In this document: positions 25,201 to 40,200 of the stretch, one piece after another
Layout: each line of letters begins with the position of its first letter
Numbering within the stretch: position 1 is the first letter of the stretch
NCBI GenBank assembly: GCA_029964075.1
Contig: CM057140.1
Location: 10,806,643 to 10,870,642, forward strand
Origin: Patiria pectinifera
Lineage: Eukaryota; Echinodermata; Asteroidea; Valvatida; Asterinidae
Reading direction: 5' to 3'
Length of the DNA stretch: 64,000 nt
Program-made: the position numbers and the translations under genes
Notes under the pieces: generated by a model
What the model was told of the DNA's origin: nothing
Databases searched by the model: none
What the model saw: the letters and a program-made list of their open reading frames with translations, nothing else

Positions 25201-28200
25201 GTCTTCCAGGAAGTCTTCCTCCTGCAGAACAAGCAAGTTGTCATCAACAACAACCTCAACAATGTGCCCTGCTCAGCAGGCGAAGACGTCAATATCGACA
25301 TGGATGGCAAATATGTGGTGAGTAAAAGGGACAGTTTTCAGAGAGCTGCTAAGCTGGGTCTCAGTACAGAAGAATTTGTTTTTGCAAATACAGGTCTGCT
25401 AGTGAGTATAGACAGTGTTCGGATTTAATTTTCGCTTTCTTTCTTCTTAAAGGTGGTTAGCAGTGAAAAGTATGGAATGAAGATCATGTGGGATGGAAGG
25501 GAGACCTACAAGATCTTTGTGGACCGGACCCTGTACGGAGAGAACATGTGCGGCCTCTGTGGCAGCATTAAACCTCACAAAGACGGCATTTTCATCATGA
25601 GGAACGGAACAGAGGTATAAACACACAGTATTTACTTTGGTTCGTTTGAGATACTTGATGTTTGAAATCGGTATAAAACCTCACAGCAGCATTAAACCTC
25701 AAAAAGATGGCTTTTTCATCGTGAGGAACGGAACAGAGGTATAACCACACAGTATTTACTTTGGTTCGTTTGAGATACTTGATGTTTGAAATCGGTATAA
25801 AACCTCACAGCAGCATTAAACCTCACAAAGATGGCATTTTCATCATGAGGAACGGAACAGAGGTATAAACACACAGTATTTACTTTGGTTCGTTTGAGAT
25901 ACTTGATGTTTGAAATCGGTATAAAACCTCACAGCAGCATTAAACCTCAAAAAGATGGCTTTTTCATCATGAGGAACGGAACAGAGGTATAAACACACAG
26001 TATTTACTTTGGTTCGTTTGAGATACTTGATGTTTGAAATCGGTATAAAACCTCACGGCAGCATTAAACCTCAAAAAGATGGCATTTTCATCATGAGGAA
26101 TGGAACAGAGGTAAACACACAGTATTTAGATTGGTTCGTTTGAGATACTTGATATTTAAAATCAGTATAAACCTCACGGCAGCATTAAACCTCACAGATG
26201 GCATTTTCATCATGAGGAATGGAACAGAGGTATAAACACACAGTATTTACTTTGGTTCGTTTGAGATACCTGATTTTTGAAATCGGTATAAAACCTCACA
26301 GCAGCATTAAACCTCAAAAAGATGGCTTTTTCATCATGAGGAACGGAACAGAGGTATAACCACACAGTATTTACTTTGGTTCGTTTGAGATACTTGATGT
26401 TTAAAATCAGTATAAACCTCACGGCAGCATTAAACCTCACAAAGATGGCATTTTCATCATGAGGAACGGAACAGAGGTAAACACACAGTATTTAGTTTGG
26501 TTCGTTTGAGATACTTGATGTTTGAAATCAGTACATGGCTTCATCTGGCCTGAAGAAACCAGTCGAGAGAAGGCAATTAGAAAATGTTCAAGATAACCCT
26601 AAGTAAGTATTGCATGGAAACCAACTCACTCAGGTAATGACTGAAAATCCAATCCACATATCTATCTCATGAGAATCGAACCTGAGCCACAGAGTTGGAA
26701 AGTGAGGAAAGTACTACGCTGTCGATCATTTATTTTCCTCTGTTTTTTCTGTAGACGAGCAAAATCAACGACTTCGGTGACTCCTGGACTGCCAACCCAT
26801 TTGAATGCCCCAGTTGTGATGATTGTGTTGATCTGGACTACTGCAACAGTGATGACGCACTCCTTCAAAGAGTCAAGGATGCATGCGAGCCCATCCAAAA
26901 CCCCAATGGTACGTTATTCAATATCGTTATTGGACTTACAGACTCGAACTTGGTGTCATTTTTGTTATCGTTGAGACCATCACAAGACCAGATGCAAGAC
27001 CAATTGTAGAGCAAGCACAAGGCCATTCACAAGACCAGCCACAAGTAACAGGGCACGAACAATGACAAAGGAATGCCTTTGTTGCAGTTCATTGGAATAG
27101 CTTGTGACTTGAATTGAGACTGGAGGTCTTGTGTGGGTCTTGTGATAGTCTTGTGGGGTCTTGTGGGGTCTTGTCTTCAACACTGTTTTGTCACCCTTAG
27201 AATGACATCGTAATTTTGAGGAAAGACTCATGTGAAAGCTCCCAGATCCTCCAAAATCCAAAGGACGATTGTTTTCAGGATTGAGGAAGGTACAGCCTAG
27301 TGCTGTTGGGTTTGGTGCCCCTTGAAGGTTCAAGTTCAAAGGGATTGCCATTGTTTTACATAAAGTGGAGGATTTTTAAAGATTCAGGGAGATATCTTGC
27401 AAAACTGCTGGGGAAAGTGGGGGGAAAAAACGTAACAAGTTAACTATGTTTAGGATTGGGCACGCCACAGTGGGTTAAAATCCAGAATGCGCTCAGAAGG
27501 CATTGCACATGGTTGTGTCAACTCTTTGCGTTTTAAAATAATTGCTTTTACTAGACAGGATTAGAACAATGCACTATCCGGTTCGTTAGTGTGACGTCAC
27601 CTCCAGCGCTTTCTGCACATTGGAACCGGAAGTTAACGCAGCTCGAGTGTTTGCAGCCAATGGGCGCTAGTAATCAGTGGTGCGCGTGCATGTATGACGT
27701 TTTTACTAACGAACCGGATGACGGTTGAGTCCTTATGTAGGCTCGCAGACCCTAACAGGCTCCATTTTGAGTTGATATATTGATCAGCTTGCTTTTTGCA
27801 GTTAAAACGCAGATTTGAGAATGCCATAAAAAGACAGAAAGGATAAGATGTGGGAAAAAGAGACAAGGATAGGGGGCGAGATTTGTCAGGATTTCTCCTG
27901 ATTTCAGGATTTTGTTGTCAAGATTTTTCTTGATTTCAGGATTTTAAAGAATCCCTTAGAACTCTGGAATCCTGAGGTTTTACATATCAATTTGTATGCG
28001 AAACAAAAGAAATGGGTATTTTGAGTGTTGCTCTTAGGCAAATACAAACATATGTCATAGACCTTACATTGCTCTGTAGCCCTCAGTGACCCTGAAACTC
28101 TCTTCTGCTGATTATTTCATGCATTTTTCATTTTCCCCCAATCTCACCCCTGAAGAATTTATTAAAAAAAACTTGGGTACTTACAAAACAGACAAACATT

Positions 28201-31200
28201 ACAAGAGTCTATCCGTAAAATTCGGTTGTTGTAATAAAAACGCTGCCTACAGTAGCAAAGTTTTAAATTACATTTGAATATGCTGTGACAGTGTGCTAAC
28301 ATGTATGCATACCAATGATTATCTCCAAACCCGTTTTAGGCGTGTTTGCCGTGGGTCACAAGCAGTTTGACCCGCAAGAGATGTACAGGACCTGCATCTA
28401 CGACTTGTGCTCCCGCAAGAGTTTTGACGACGAGATACGCTGCAACATGCTGACGGAGTACGCCAACCGCATCCTGGTGGAGAACAGGCTGGAGTACCTC
28501 CAGCAAGGCAATGCGATCATCGGCTGGCGAGAGAAGCTCAGTTGCCGTAAGTAGTCTGGGCGTCAACAGACCCCTCCCTACCTCCCTACCTACCCTATTC
28601 TGACAGCCCCTACCCTAATTTTTTCTATGGTAAAAACCCCGAAAACCATCAATTTCTACCTTTTGCCCTTGGAACACGCTGACGCCTCCATATGATCGTG
28701 CACAAAAAAAATTGGCACAATAAAATTCCCTACCTACCGACCCTATTTTCAAATGCCATGTAATTGGAAGCAGAAGTATTTTTTTTTGGGCCTTATGTCA
28801 TCGTTTTTTTGGGGTGTAGCACCAATCGGACCATTGTGTTCTATTAATGTACATTGCCACCGCATCCTGGTGTCTGTGTGTCCGATTGTTAATGGTGGAT
28901 TTGGCTCACACGTCCACATGAGAAACAAAAAAATTATAAAATGAAATTCATTTGTCCCACACAGCGTTCGAATGTCCTCAAGGCTCCATATACACCATCT
29001 GCGCCAGCGCCTGCCAAGCTACCTGCTACCAACCTATGGCAGCTGCCATCTGCCAGTTGAGCTGTGTGGAGGGCTGTGAAGCTGCTAGCGGATACGTCAT
29101 GGAGAACAGCGTGCCAATTCTAGAGACCAAATGCGGCTGTCGCTACGGCGACCTCTACTATAATGTAAATCATTTTGTTCTTCCACCTTTAGTGTTATTT
29201 TCCTATGATGTGGTTTTGGGGGAGAGAGATTTGAAATGACTGGTTATTTTGACTGCAGGTCAGATTGGGTTAAAAGTCGGTGTGTACCTAGACTGGGATG
29301 TGTTATGGATGAAAAATGAAGTGACTTCATGATGACGTCATCATGGGTCCTGTGACGTCATGTTTAAGCTTAATAGATTTAATCTTTGAAACCAACATAA
29401 TATCAACCATAAGAGATCTGAACATGACTTTTACAGGAATCGATAGAATAATCCAGGGTCTTCGTTTTCGATATTACATGCACAATCATGTGACCCTTCC
29501 TTCTGGTTGAAACTTGAAGTGCCTTGTAATTAAAAATTGGTAAAAGATGTGAACTTGCTTTCAGAGACGTATTCTCTGGCTAAGTTGTTCTTTACAAAAA
29601 TATTAATAGTGACGTCATAAAATGTTAAAGCGCCCTCTAGTGGCAGGTTGCTATAGATGATTATAGATGAAAATTGATGTGATGTCATCATAAGGTTTTA
29701 CATTGTAACATGTCACGTCACAAAAAATTGCCTTAAACAGCCTAGTGTTTGTCCACAAACATAAGTCTAGTCTAGTTTTCCTTGAAATTGGATTGAAAGA
29801 TGGAAGTTGTAATTCTGCTGTTCGATTTGGATGGCATTGATGGCTGATAACAAAATGTTTGGACACATCGCTATGGGAGACGACCCTGTGTGACATTACA
29901 CCTCTGTGGCATATAAACCATATTGTGTTTTGTTTTGTTACATTTCATACATACTCATTATTTAACCTTCCACAGAATGCATGTAATAGTGAAAGTATGT
30001 CCCTCCTGAAGGTTTTAATAACTTGGCACTATACCAGCAGCCTGACTTGTGATTGCTACCTTTGTGTAGTTAAGAATCTTGAAGCAAACTGTGGGACACT
30101 ACTGCTTTAATACATGCATGATTTAATAGCCCATTGGTGTTGGACAGTCACATACAAATCTCATTTAAAGGTAGAGTTTATCATTTGCAGCTTTCCAAAA
30201 ACTAACTGACAAAATTATTGTTGAAAAGCAAACTTGGTTTAAAGATAGTAATGGCACTAAACTCCCTTTGAGAATGTGTCCCAGATGCTGATTTTGGGTG
30301 CAATTTGAAACATGACGCGGCAACTTGAGATCTTAGAATATTGTTTTCTCGGAATACTATACAGCATTCGTTAAGCTAAAACTTCATCATGTTAGTTGTC
30401 AAGCACCATTCTTCAGATATTGAGCACTTTTTTTAACTTCAATGAGAACATGGACAGGTTTCTGTGTGAGGACGATCCTGGAATAAACCTTGGACAAATT
30501 TCACTGAGCTGTCGAGGACAAATCTACTTGGGAAAAGTATTTGCTGAGCAAAAAACAACTCTAGGCCAAAATCTCATGCAATAATGTTCATTGCTTGAGA
30601 GCAATCTTAGCTGACTCGGGCGTAGCACATAACCTTGCTGTGCAGTATTCCTGCGTAGAACCTCCACGAAATTGGGCCCATTACTTAGCCTTCAATGATC
30701 TTTTTTCTTCTTCCAGACTAACCAGCAGTGGATCAACCATGATTGTACCATGTCCTGTGTCTGTGAGGCTGGCGGCCAGGCCAACTGCCACCCGGTGAAA
30801 TGCGCCGAGCACGCCTTCTGCGGCTCCATGAACCAAGTCCATGGATGCCACTGCGATGCCAATTACGTCGGGGAAGGCTGCTCGAGGTGCCAACGTAAGT
30901 GAATGCAGTTTGAAGACGTAAAATGCCCAAATATAAGATATAAGGGTTCAGCTGTACTGTTTGTCTAAGTTTACTCTGCAGAGTAAGTCTTCTTATGTTT
31001 TGGTTGGGGGGGGGGGAGGGTGGAGAAAAGAGGAAAATGCCCCTTTGTCCCTCTATTCATGATCCTTCATATGAATTGTGTTTCTGTTCCTTAATTGATC
31101 ATGTTATCCAGCGGTATGCCCGTCCAGCATGGGCAACGAGATCAAGTTGCGGGCCAGCGTGGATGAGGGTCAACACGCCATCATCGACTTCAGCCGTCCC

Positions 31201-34200
31201 ATCGCCTGCGAGGGCTACATCCGCTCCTTCAGCATCAAGCGTAACGCCGACTCCATGGAGCCTGTCTCACTCATTGTCTGGCGTCAGCACGTGGCCGACG
31301 AAAGCAAGTTTCTCATCGTGGGCAGCGCACGGCTCTCCATCGCAGATGACAGCTTGGACCTGTGCGAGTGCGACAACTCCAAGATTCCCGTCCGCGCTGG
31401 TGACTACATCGGTTTCATATCGGCCGGTGGCACTGTCTACTATGATGATGAGAGTGATCCTGCAGCAGGTGTAGTCTATGAGGCAGAGTACTTCGACTCG
31501 ATCGAACCCATGACTGAGGTCCAGTTTTCTCGAATAGACGGGAAGAGGGCATACTCCATAAATGTCGTCCTAGAATGTAAGTTATAATGATAATGTATGT
31601 TCTCACTCATCTAGTTGTAGATAATGAATTATCAAACGAATCAACTTCTGGAACTAAAGGGTAATATACAACATTTGCTTTTTCTGTTATCTTCAGAAAT
31701 GGATGGATTTGGGGGTTAGTATTTTATAGCAAATGTTGTTACACTGACCTTATTAAGTTTTGTGCTCACACAAGTCACACATTTTCTTTTCCTCCTCTTT
31801 TTCCTAACTGCAGCATCTGATGGAAAACACGTGGAGGCATGTAAGTATTTCTCTGTAATGTGGTCAGTATGCAACCAATATTCAAATTATGCAAGCATCC
31901 CAGAAAACTGTAAATCCTGTCACAAGTATATGAACCGAAATATTGCATATGGCTGTCCTTCGCATAATATACATGCTTTGTGGTAGGTTTCTTTCTCGAC
32001 TACATCACAACGCTGCCATAGACAGTTTTGACATTATCTTTCAAAAAGTGAATGATTAAAGTCATCGCAATATCATCTCTAATTACTGTGTGTTTTTCTC
32101 ATTGAACGTGAAAACTTCAGTCATGTAGATAGGCAGGAGAGAGTGGAATGCTTCCCTCGTTCAACATTTGCGACGCAAATGGCAATGCAGACAGTGTTTG
32201 AGTGATTTATAAATGATGTCGCATTAGGTTTTTTTTTTCAATTTTGACACATGACTGTTTTTGATGAGTGAAATTACTGTGTCCCAGAACAGTATCTAAG
32301 ACGCCGTGTATGATATGTCGATCCTACTTGTCTATGAAACAGTCATGTTCAACAGCTACCTCGGCGTGCAGTCTCGTAATATCCCCGATGATGCCATGAC
32401 AGCATCGTCCTCCCACGGAAACTACGTGTCCCACCAAGGCCGTCTGGACAACACGGAGTACGGCGCCTGCTCCTGGACGGCCGCCTCAGCGGACAAGGAC
32501 CAGTGGCTGCAGGTGGACCTAGGCCAGGAGACGTTGGTCATCGGCGTGGTCAGCCAGGGGCATTGTGGGATTGCCGACAAGGACCGATCCCCCATGGGCT
32601 GCGTCAAGCAGTTCAACGTGCAGTACAGCAGCGACGGCCAGAACTTTGAGTACGTGACGGACGACCAGGGCAATGCTAACGTAAGTGCAGGTTGTTTGTA
32701 AAGCCCATACTTTGGTTTAACGTAAAGCCCATATGTGACCCACTCCACAAAAAAGGGTATAATGTCGCACAAATAAAAGTGAAATTGAGTTGTTTATATG
32801 GTTGGAAAGACCACAATGTAAGCTTTCCTTTGGTATAGAAAATCATCCGGTCTATTTATTTAATTCATATTTCAAATGGGTAGCAGTGGAATCCACTGGT
32901 CTCCCATTGGGCCCAGTAAAGAGAAGACATTATGAAGAAATTACACTTTTAGATGTGGGAGGAAAAACCCAGAAGAGTTTTACAGGAAAACCCACAGTAT
33001 CAGGCAGGGATTGAAAACGCAATCCGCATAATGACCAAGGCAGGAATTGAACCTGGGTCACTGGTTCACAGATTTTGTATATTAAAGTATAAAGTGACAT
33101 TTTTTTTCTTCATATTTTTGTTAACGCCAGGTCTTCGAAAGCAGATGCAGATGCCAGAAGCACGTCAGGAATTTCTTCAGAGACGCCTTGATGACCCGAT
33201 TCATTCGATTCCGACCGTTGCTATGGAAACACGCCATCAGCATGCGAGTGGATCTCATTGGACGAGACAGTAAGTAATCTTTTCTTGCATGTTGATCGCT
33301 TTTGTTGAAAGCCTGCATAATGTTTGCATTTATCGGAAGTATTTGAAGATTTTATTTCCAAAATGCAATAATTGCCATTTTATTACCTTTTAGAATACCA
33401 CCCTACCCTGGCTGCCCAGAATCAGTTTAGACAGGTTTAATGTAGTTAAATACAATTTAACAAATTAACAAAGGGAAAACTATTTTTTATTCTTTATTAG
33501 TTTCATAATCGTGGACATTTTTAACGTTTTTCAAATGGGTATATAATGCGTTTTGGAAATAAACTCTTCATTTGTTGGCTTCATATTTCACCAAATTGTG
33601 TTTACTGTTTAGAAATATTTTATAAGGGACGATGGTTAATGAAGTAATTGCCAATTCATGTGTTAAGGTATTTAGGATCAGGTCTGTGAACTTTTTGTGG
33701 TCGATGCTTTATTTTGAGAATCAGTGATATCGCTTTGTATTTGAAAGACTTACTGGGCTGAATGAAAAGCTTGTTCTCTTTTCTTTTCAGTGATATCCCT
33801 GCTTAAGTCACGCCACACCAACACACATATATATATATACATTATGATGTGAATCACTGTTGAAAGTGAATCTGCCAAAAAAAAAAAAGTTGCATTTTGT
33901 AAAAATTAAATTTGTCTTGTGATTTTCTTCTCACCTTAGTTGAAGTGGACGAGCCCGATGTTGCCGGAACCGATGTAGTGGAGGAGCAGCCAGAAGACGA
34001 CACTGCTGTGTGTCTCGTCGGCAAGCCATTCAAGCGCTGCGGCTTCTTGAAGGGGCTCAAGTACCGGCCATTCAATGGGGAGTCCTTCACCATTGCCGTC
34101 GTGCGCAAAGGAGACGGGGACGGGACCTACAGCATCATTGGCAGCACCTATGTGACAAGCAGCGGCAGCGACAAGGTGAGTCAAAGTTTTTCATAATCCG

Positions 34201-37200
34201 ATCTGGTTAGGGTTGAAGAAGGTAGAGACCAGGGCCCAATTTCACGGCGCTGCTAAGCACAAAAATTTGCTTAGCACAAAAAAAGTCTGGCTTATAAAAG
34301 CAGTTTACCACCAAAAACTCCATGTGGTTTTCATGCTAAGCAAACAACAGCTGACCAATCATGAGCAATATACATCACAAGGAGTTTTGGCGGGTAACCT
34401 GCTTTTACAAGCCAGACTTTTTGTGTGCTAAACACATTTTTGTGCTTAGCAGCGCCGTGAAATTGGCCCCCATCCCTACATTTTTCCTCACCATTCGTGA
34501 CTATTCTGTGACCCGGGTTCGAATCCCGCCGGGGCCAATATGTGGATTGGGTTGTCAGTCCCTACCTGGTTCCGTGGGTTTCCCCCAGAATCTTCTCCTG
34601 GGCTTTTCCTCCCATCTCTAAAACTGTAATTTCTTCTCATTGTCTTCTCTCCACAGGTTTCTTCAGGCTTGCGAGCTACAGTGCCCAGGGCACTTTTGAG
34701 GAATCCTTCGTTTCATTACCAGAAATGATTATTAATAATAATAATAATAATAACTGTACTACACTGAACCTTCATCCTCTTTATACAGAGCAGTGGTGGC
34801 AATGCTTTGTGGACCTGACTTAGTTTGTCCATGCGTTGTAGGAAAGTTCTAGTGTATGGACAATGTTTCCAGTGATGTCATACCAACGGGCAGCCACCAG
34901 GCAACCCAGCTTCAAGAGCATCTTTTGCATGTTCCAGTCACATTTTGAGAGGTGTATGAAGTGCAGAAGCAAATGCTTTTGGTGGAAGATGTTGATGTCA
35001 ATTGACAATAAACAATTTGTGAAAAAAATGTAACAAGACTAAAAATGGTGTATAACTTCAATACTTAACTTCAACATTCACTGTAGCGAACAACGGATAT
35101 ACTGCACTTGCAAACTTTGGTGGACCCTTCTGTATTCATTACAGTGAAGTCCTCCTGTATACAACTTTCAATACTTTTTTATAAGTAGGATAGGATTGAT
35201 AATAATATTTAACAATTGTTGACTCATAGCACCCAATAGCACTCATAGCACTCATAGCACCCAAGGCGAAGCCAAGGGTGATATGCACCCCAAGGGTGTT
35301 CAAAACGTCATATCCAACATCACAGCAGTCAACAATTGTTTTGTTTTACCTCTGTGTTGGATTCTTTGGATTTTGATGTAAGAATCACGAAAACAAACAG
35401 CAGTAAACACAACAATCATGACAATTGAACGTCAACTCACAAGCATGTCGCGTGCTCTAACCAGCTGATCGTCTGCTAGAAGGCTGCTCCCACTCATGTG
35501 TGAAAACATAGTGAAAATTGCGCGGGTACCAAAGATACAAGTGTTTCACACCGTACGTTCCGTGTGTACAAAATCATAGCACACTCTCTGTGGGATATCA
35601 CGTACGCGATATCCCACAGGGAGTGTGCCATGACATTTTATGAACTTAACACGTGATCGTTTTAGGCCAATGAAAATACAGTATTCAAGATAGAGGTTTA
35701 ACAAAGATTGATGCTTCATTGGTTTTATGATTGTCTTCTTGGCCCACAGTTGCAACACTTTGAGGTCGCTGGAGAGAGTGAGCGGATCCCAGTCAAACGG
35801 GGCGATATCATGTGCCTGATTTTCCAGAAGGCAGTCATAGGCTTCTCCTCTGACGACAAGCCACAGAGCGCCGTCTTGACGGCTTCCCTCGGGATGGAGG
35901 AGTACAGGGCCCTTGCCCTAAACGGCGAGATCACTTTCACGGGCAAGGCTATGAGGAAATACAGAGGGATTAAACCCATCTTCCAAGGTGAGCTATGATC
36001 AGCTAGTGTGGTAGTTTTTCTCTTATTCTCCTGAAATTTTATCGTATTGTTTATTTTTTTATCCTTGACATAGTTTTATTTTCTCGTCGGCAAAGTTCTT
36101 TTAATTTATTTTTGATTCGTTGTTTGACCCAAATTAAGGTGTCTTTGAAATATTTGAGAATCGTTTTTTTTTAATTTAAGGATAGACATTTAAAATTTGT
36201 TTTTATCAGACTAAAATAAATTAAATGTATATTTGTATTCCTTGTCTTCGTCAGTATTGTAACTGTTTCATTTTTGCCCTGTTCAAGGGAAAGGTGAAAC
36301 AAAACTTGCTTCATCTTTAAGTTTGTCCTTCATGTTGGGCACTTCTATCTTAAACACCTTTAATCACAGTAGTAAACTATACTCAAACTCTGTATTTCTT
36401 GTAATCTTAAATTATCATTTGAAACTGTACTTGATATTGTTCAATTGATTTTAATTGAATGGAATATGAATTGGCTTGGAGCACAGAAAACATTTGTTTC
36501 GCAAAAACTGGTCTCCAGCCAAAATGCTATGCAACATAAATTGCTGATTTTGTAACGTAAATTTACGTAATTTAACGTAAAGTTCATACAAATTCTCAAC
36601 ACATGAATTTGCTCAGCACAAAAAATATTTGCTAAATAAAAAAATGAAAAAGGGTATCAAGCCAACATTTCAGAAATGATACAAAATGTTGAACTTAGTT
36701 AACTGGATTTCTCCTGAATTTTTTTCTCTCCTGCAGTTGCCACGACAAAAACCATTCCACCAGGTAGGAATTCACTCTTAAACCATTCTTACATTCGTAA
36801 CATCAGTGTAAATAAGTTTTTAATTCATGCCATTAATATTTGATGTAATTGTATAGCAAATGCTTGTTTGGAAAGTTTTGCCTTTGCTGGGAACAAATAA
36901 ATCCCCAATCTTTTCAGTGCCATATGTGTACCACTTGTAACGAAACAACCTAATTATGTACAATGAATAGTTCAGTGCTTTTAACTGATGAACAATATTA
37001 CTGAACAGTTTTTAAAAATCGTTAAATTGTCACAGAACATTGTCTCCCTCTGATGGCCTCGGAAAAACAGAAGGTGAACCAACACAAGGAAACCCACGAA
37101 ATAATGTGACCTAAGTTGAGAATCTTTACCTCAAGTTATTGACCTGCTCAAGTCTGTTTCCACTTTTTCAATTGCATCTTACACAGTCATGTCGACGGGC

Positions 37201-40200
37201 AGTCTAGGCGTGGAGGAAGGACAGGTGAAGGACGACCAAATCACGGCCTCCAGCTTCTGCGACGCCAACAGCAAGGCAGAGCGAGCGCGTCTCTTCCTGA
37301 AGGACCAGCAGGGCATGACCGGCGGCTGGTGCGGCAGAGAAAAGGACCAGAGTGCCTTCGTCCAGGTAAAGTTCATCTTAACGGTCGATGGCTTTAGCCT
37401 GCTAAAAGGATGAGAACAATGAACCGTCATCAACAAAATGTGCTGCGACTTTACGTTAAATATAACGTCACAGTCATGTACGTGCATAGTTTTTTTCTTT
37501 TGAATATTCAAACCAATTAAAAGCTATTTGAATATTAGGTTGATGATCGAATATTCTAATATTCATTTTATTCGGGACAGCCCTAATTTAACTACAAAAC
37601 TGGCAATGGATAGCCATTTTTTTTTTAGCAAAAGAAGGTACTGTAATGACGCCATTGTCTGACATTATCACGGTTAAGTTGTTGGGAAGCTTAAGCTAAA
37701 GTTAATCCAAAAATTAAAGATTGGTGATATTTTGTAAGCTACCTGGGATCCACATCCGTCAATACACCCAAAATGGTGGCTAAAAAATATGGCAAATTGA
37801 TAAGTGGACACCTTGCACATGTACCCTACAAGTAACATCAGTTTCTGGCTGAATTTAAACATTGGAAGTACTGCTCATTTGATAAACTCAGCTTCAATCA
37901 ACATTTGACACTGCCTGGTCTTTACTTTGCAACTATTCGCCACCTCAAACTCTTGCCCACCGTTAACAGGAAAACAGGAGGTTTTAAATTGTGGTTTGTG
38001 TTTGACACACTCCAGGTTGACTTTAAGAAAGTTCGTCGATGCGGTGGGGTCGTGACTCAGGGTCTCAGCAGCACCACCAGGCTGTGGTTCGTGCAGAAGT
38101 ACATCGTGAAGTGCAGCATTGACATGACGGCTTGGCAGGATGTAGCAGACGATGATGGCAATACCATGGTAAGTCAATAGCTCCGTGAGATTCTGTGCGT
38201 CATGTTTCTTTAGCTTATGACTCGGTCCTTTGGAGCTTGCTACTTTCTAATATTATTTCTGCTTGGGTCTGTAGATTTAAGGTAGGGTCCGTCATTTGTA
38301 ACTTGTGCATTATGTTCGTTTGAAGCAACAAAAGTGCTCAAAATCTAAAGAAGGGTACTGAACAACTAACCTGATGAAGTTCCAGCTTAGTGAATGCTGT
38401 ATATTCTGAGAAAACAATATTCTAGGATCTCGATTTCAAATCCAAAGTTGCTGAATTCAGCGTTCAGTTCTCACTGAGCCGATTGCAGCTACACCATGTC
38501 GCACACTAAACCGACGAATTATAGTACCGCGCACACTTGTGCGTCGTGTCAATGCTTCGCGTGCTTTGCCGAATATAAAAACGAACTACTAACGAAAATT
38601 TCCAATGATACCTCTTTGGACACACCTTCTTTCATTGATTTCTTCAAAATGACAGCTGGCCAGAAAGAATAATTTCACAGGGAGTTTTGTCCCATTACTA
38701 TCTTTAAACCAAGTATGATTTTCAACAGTAATTATGTCAGTTAGTTTTTGGATAGACTGCAAATGATGGACTGTGCCTCCTGTGGTCTGTGGTGATGATG
38801 ACAAAGCCATGGTAAATCAGTAGCTCTGTAAGATTCTCTGTACCAGGGTTCTTCAGCTTATTGTTCAGGTTGTCAAAGCTTGTGACTTTTTAACATTGAC
38901 TGTGCTTAGGTCTGTAGTTTAAGACACTGTTTATGTTCTGCATTCTGTGACGATGATGGCAAGACCATGGTAAATCCATTATCTCTGTAAGATTCTGTCG
39001 GTAGAGTCTTTAGCTTGTAACTCAGTTCTTTATAGCATGTGACTTTGTAAAATTATCTGTGCTTGGGTCTGTTATCCGCTCCGTTCACAAGTACCCCTTC
39101 ACCGGCAAAGAAAGTACAGTTGGGGGTGACCGACCAACGCCATCTTGCCTGACTGCAATTTTGCCGTGACGCGCTGCCGTACCACTGCGTGTACATAGTA
39201 CAAATCCCCTGGTGTACGTGCGTCACACACAAGGAATGGTGCGCGTCAACCAGCTAAATGTCCCACCATGGGACGTCATTGCTAAGCAAAAGGGCGCCCT
39301 CTTTTGTTGGCGCTCGGAGCCCATATGCTTTTACTTAATAGCTTACAAGTAAGCATGCTCTGTTCTTTGGTTCAGAGCTAGCCTTTCAACTCTGTTCCAT
39401 ACTCTGCGTCTTTATTTTGGTTCTGTCAACAACACTTAACTTGTTCTGTACTTCATTTCTTGAGCTCACAACTGAAACTGTTTTGTTCTTGGTACTTTCA
39501 GTGCTAAACTAAATTATATCTTGGAAACATGTTCTGTGCATACCGGATATGTTACTGGTTTTGCTGTTCAACGAATAACAGCGGACATCTCAGTAAAAAA
39601 GAAAGTGTGGTAACTTTGCTCATTTATGTTTCACTTACGCTAGAGAATAAACTATGTTTTTTTAAATATTTTTTAAAAAGATGTTCAGTGGAAATTTCGA
39701 CCAGGAAACAGAAGTAACCAACTACTTTTCAGCGATTTTGTCCTGCCGTTCCATCCGCATCGTGCCCATGATCTGGAGCGGTGAATTCCCGGCGATGAGA
39801 ATGGACGTCAAGGGCTTGCCAGGTAAAAAAAACGAAAAAAGATTTGGCATCAGTTAGCAGAACCTGATTTTTACACGGATGCCTCAGCAAGCTCCTTTGG
39901 CTCATTAGAATCATTTTTGTCTGCATCAACTAAGTTTTGAAAGCTTGTGACTCTATGCATTCTTCTTGACGGTTATGAGCTGGATTGTTTCCTTTAGCTG
40001 GTACCAACTATTGTTCATCAACTCTGTACAAACCACTGATCTCTATAAAAAGACTGGATAGCCTTTAAAAATAATAAATATTTGGCATCAGTTAGCAGAG
40101 TCTGATTTTTACACAGTTGCCTCAGCATGCTCCTTTGGCTCATTAGAATAATTTGTCTGCATTAACTGAGATTTGAAAGCTTGTGACTGATATATGCAGT

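Noticed and set aside
25687-26480. Tandem copies of the vWD exon end as real additional exons
   Set aside because: Each copy read from its acceptor-like site begins CAG-CAT-TAA or CAT-TAA in the required phase, so inclusion would end the protein. They are kept as repeats.
31697-31714. Possible micro-exon AAATGGATGGATTTGGGG between X1 and F5/8C domain 1
   Set aside because: Joined to the T left by the exon ending at 31576 it gives TAA. The 27-base exon at 31814-31840 keeps the frame and matches the other linkers in size and phase.
33791-33830. Possible extra exon after the acceptor TTCTTTTCAG at 33790
   Set aside because: No usable donor follows and the sequence runs into a TA repeat. Joining 33269 directly to 33940 keeps the frame and the X domain start.
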